Below the pieces are notes generated by a model. The model did no database searches and was not told the DNA's origin. It was given only the letters and a program-made list of their open reading frames with translations. Source: Chionoecetes opilio (Eukaryota > Arthropoda > Malacostraca > Decapoda > Majidae). From it: a stretch of DNA of 64,000 bases. The translations under genes were made by a program, and so were the position numbers. Positions 62,423 to 64,000 of this stretch are shown here, piece after piece; positions within the stretch are counted from its first letter, which is position 1, and each line of letters opens with the position of its first letter. The DNA is taken from NCBI GenBank assembly GCA_016584305.1, contig JACEEZ010024140.1, forward strand, positions 148,501-212,500, given 5' to 3'.

Positions 62423-63760
62423 AAGTTTCAGAATAATTTTCTCTGGGACTCGACCACGGCGTGGGTGTGTGACGGAACCCCTTCGAACCCCTCCTCCTGT
62501 CGCGTCCTGACTCCCAACCCCGGACTGACGCACTCCTGGGGACGCGGGTCTGTTTAGTGTTTACTCCACGCCTCGGGGGCCGCGTCTCCCACCCGCGCTT
62601 CGAGGCTCCTGTGTGCGGGAGACTGACGAATTGAATACTGAGACAGTGGGGACATGTCACAACTTTCCCCAGCCACCAACTACCACCACAAATCCTACTA
62701 CCAGCATCAACTAACCGTAACAACCACCACCACGACCCAAAGAACAAAGCACCCCCACTCCTACAGATTCAACTTCCCCCTCCCCCCTACGGCAGGAAAA
62801 AGAGGCTCGGACAAGGCCATTAGAAGGCTAACAAGAGAGCCTCCTCGTCTTCCCTCCCTCCTGCATCCCCTCAGTCCCTACTCCCTATAGCCACACCACC
62901 CTTCCTTGGCTTCCCTTCCCTTCCCTAGCCCCTCCTACGGCCTTGTCACGCCGGGGGAAACACTGTCGAGGCTCCAGACGAGGCAGACGATGAGATGAGA
63001 GGGAAAAACTTCGGCCCAAGACAGCGAGAGAAAGGACAGAAGGAGGGACGAATGGGGAACAATAAATGAGGTTAGGTAAATGGGTGGGTAGGGAGTGAGT
63101 GGGTCAAGGAGACATGAGAGAGAGGGACGGATGTGAGTGGGTGAGTGAAGAGGAAAGGAAAGAAAAGAGTGAATAAGATGATTGAGTAGTGTGTTATAAA
63201 CGGATGATGAGAGGAGAGGGAAGGGAAGGGGAAAGGGGGACAGGAGATGAGGGTGAGGGGAAAAACGGAAAAAACAAGGCAGAGAAGAGGTTAAATAGAT
63301 GGTTACGTGGGTATAGGTAAGGATAAGGGAGACAGGGAGAGAAAAAGGGAGGGAAGGAAGGAAAGAGAAGGAGAAGGCAGGAGATATTGGAGGCTAAGAT
63401 GTAAGTAGGCTGGAATATAGTAGGTACAGTTGGGGGGAGGAAAGAATGGCAGGAGGGAGAGATGGAGGGAGAGGAGGGGATGGAGGAGAGGGGCGGGAAG
63501 GAGGAGGGGATGGTGGGAAAAATTTGGGAATCAGACTGTTACGTCACACACACACACACACATTAGCCCCCTCCCCCCTTTTCCTTCTGAGCACACACCA
63601 TATCTCGCGAGACAAACACTGATCTGGCCTCGCTATAAAACCTGGACAAGAACACTTACTAAAGAGCATTTCTGGTGGGTGGTAATGGTCGAGGAGGAAT
63701 ACAAAGGAATACAAAGGAAATACAAACAGCAACAGACCGATAGGTCCTTACAAGGCTGTT
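62423..63760. other. Upstream flank, purine-rich on the plus strand
   Basis: From about 62960 the plus strand is dominated by GGGAGA/GGAAGG-type purine runs. No gene or repeat terminus is recognised. Confidence 0.5.
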
Positions 63761-63763
63761 TGC

Positions 63764-63802
63764 TTGGGAGGAGGAGGAGGAGGAGGAGGAGGAGGAGGAG
63801 GA
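63764..63802. repeat. (GGA)n microsatellite
   Basis: Thirteen consecutive GGA units. Confidence 0.95.
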
Positions 63803-63835
63803 ATGTGACGAAGGGCGCTGTGTGTGTGTGTGTGG

Positions 63836-64000
63836 TGTGGGTGGGTGGGTGGGTGGGTGGGTGGGGGTGGGTGGGTGGGTGTGGGTGGGTGTGGGTGGGT
63901 GGGTGGGTGGGTGGGTGGGTGGGTGGGTGGGTGGGTGGGTGGGTGGGTGTGGGTGGGTGGGTGGGTGGGTGGTGGGTGGGTGGGTGGGTGGGTGGGTGGG
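63836..64000. repeat. (GGGT)n array reaching the window edge
   Basis: About 40 GGGT/GTGG units with occasional GTGGGTGT variants. Runs of three G every fourth base can form parallel G-quadruplexes. Its full length is unknown because the window ends inside it. Confidence 0.95.

Overview
The window reads as arthropod nuclear DNA, most likely from a decapod crustacean (a crab is my best guess). Genes are split into small exons by large introns. There are very long (GA)n, (TA)n, (CA)n and (GGGT)n tracts, tRNA-derived SINEs, CR1/Jockey-like and RNase-H-type LINE ends, hAT, piggyBac-like and mariner-like DNA elements, and CCTAA/TTAGG-like telomere-type repeats. No bacterial operon, CRISPR array, rRNA gene or virus was seen. 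The species is inference; the architecture is read directly.

Two protein-coding genes can be assembled exon by exon with every splice phase agreeing, both on the minus strand. (1) An MDM2-type E3 ubiquitin ligase at 14297-19630: six coding exons, 685 codons, with an N-terminal p53-binding (SWIB/MDM2) domain, acidic region, RanBP2-type zinc finger, basic nuclear-localisation-like stretch and C-terminal C2H2C4 RING. (2) An ensconsin/MAP7-family microtubule-binding protein at 35106-62141: fifteen coding exons, 1262 codons, with an N-terminal microtubule-binding coiled region, a long low-complexity linker, a C-terminal MAP7 (kinesin-1-recruiting) domain and a short terminal exon encoding Leu-Leu-Leu-stop.

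Layout. 112-10956 and 18868-30479 are two direct copies of one segment of about 11 kb. Copy B carries the first coding exon of the working MDM2 gene. Copy A carries a near-identical but orphan first exon (524-874) with no downstream MDM2 exons inside the window. Between the copies (10957-18867) lie a LINE end, a 1.48-kb hAT element full of AATCATAATC-type repeats, MDM2 exons 2-6 and a LINE reverse-transcriptase remnant. Because the two copies can be compared, later insertions are visible as filled versus empty sites: two different fold-back elements with telomere-like cores, a hAT-like element with a MITE inside it, a short LINE, and a (GA)n expansion of about 390 bp. At the right end of copy B an inverted repeat is broken by a piggyBac-like TTAA element that is itself broken by a hAT element.

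From about 33.4 to 62.4 kb the window is the ensconsin/MAP7 gene. Its introns hold a family of four ~205-bp TTAA MITEs, a mariner-like MITE, LINE scraps, CAC/GTG-rich DNA and a 1.25-kb, 29-bp-unit minisatellite. The last 1.6 kb are purine-rich DNA and a G-quadruplex-capable (GGGT)n array reaching the window edge. The two genes have no known common pathway (p53 control versus microtubule and kinesin function); they are simply neighbours.
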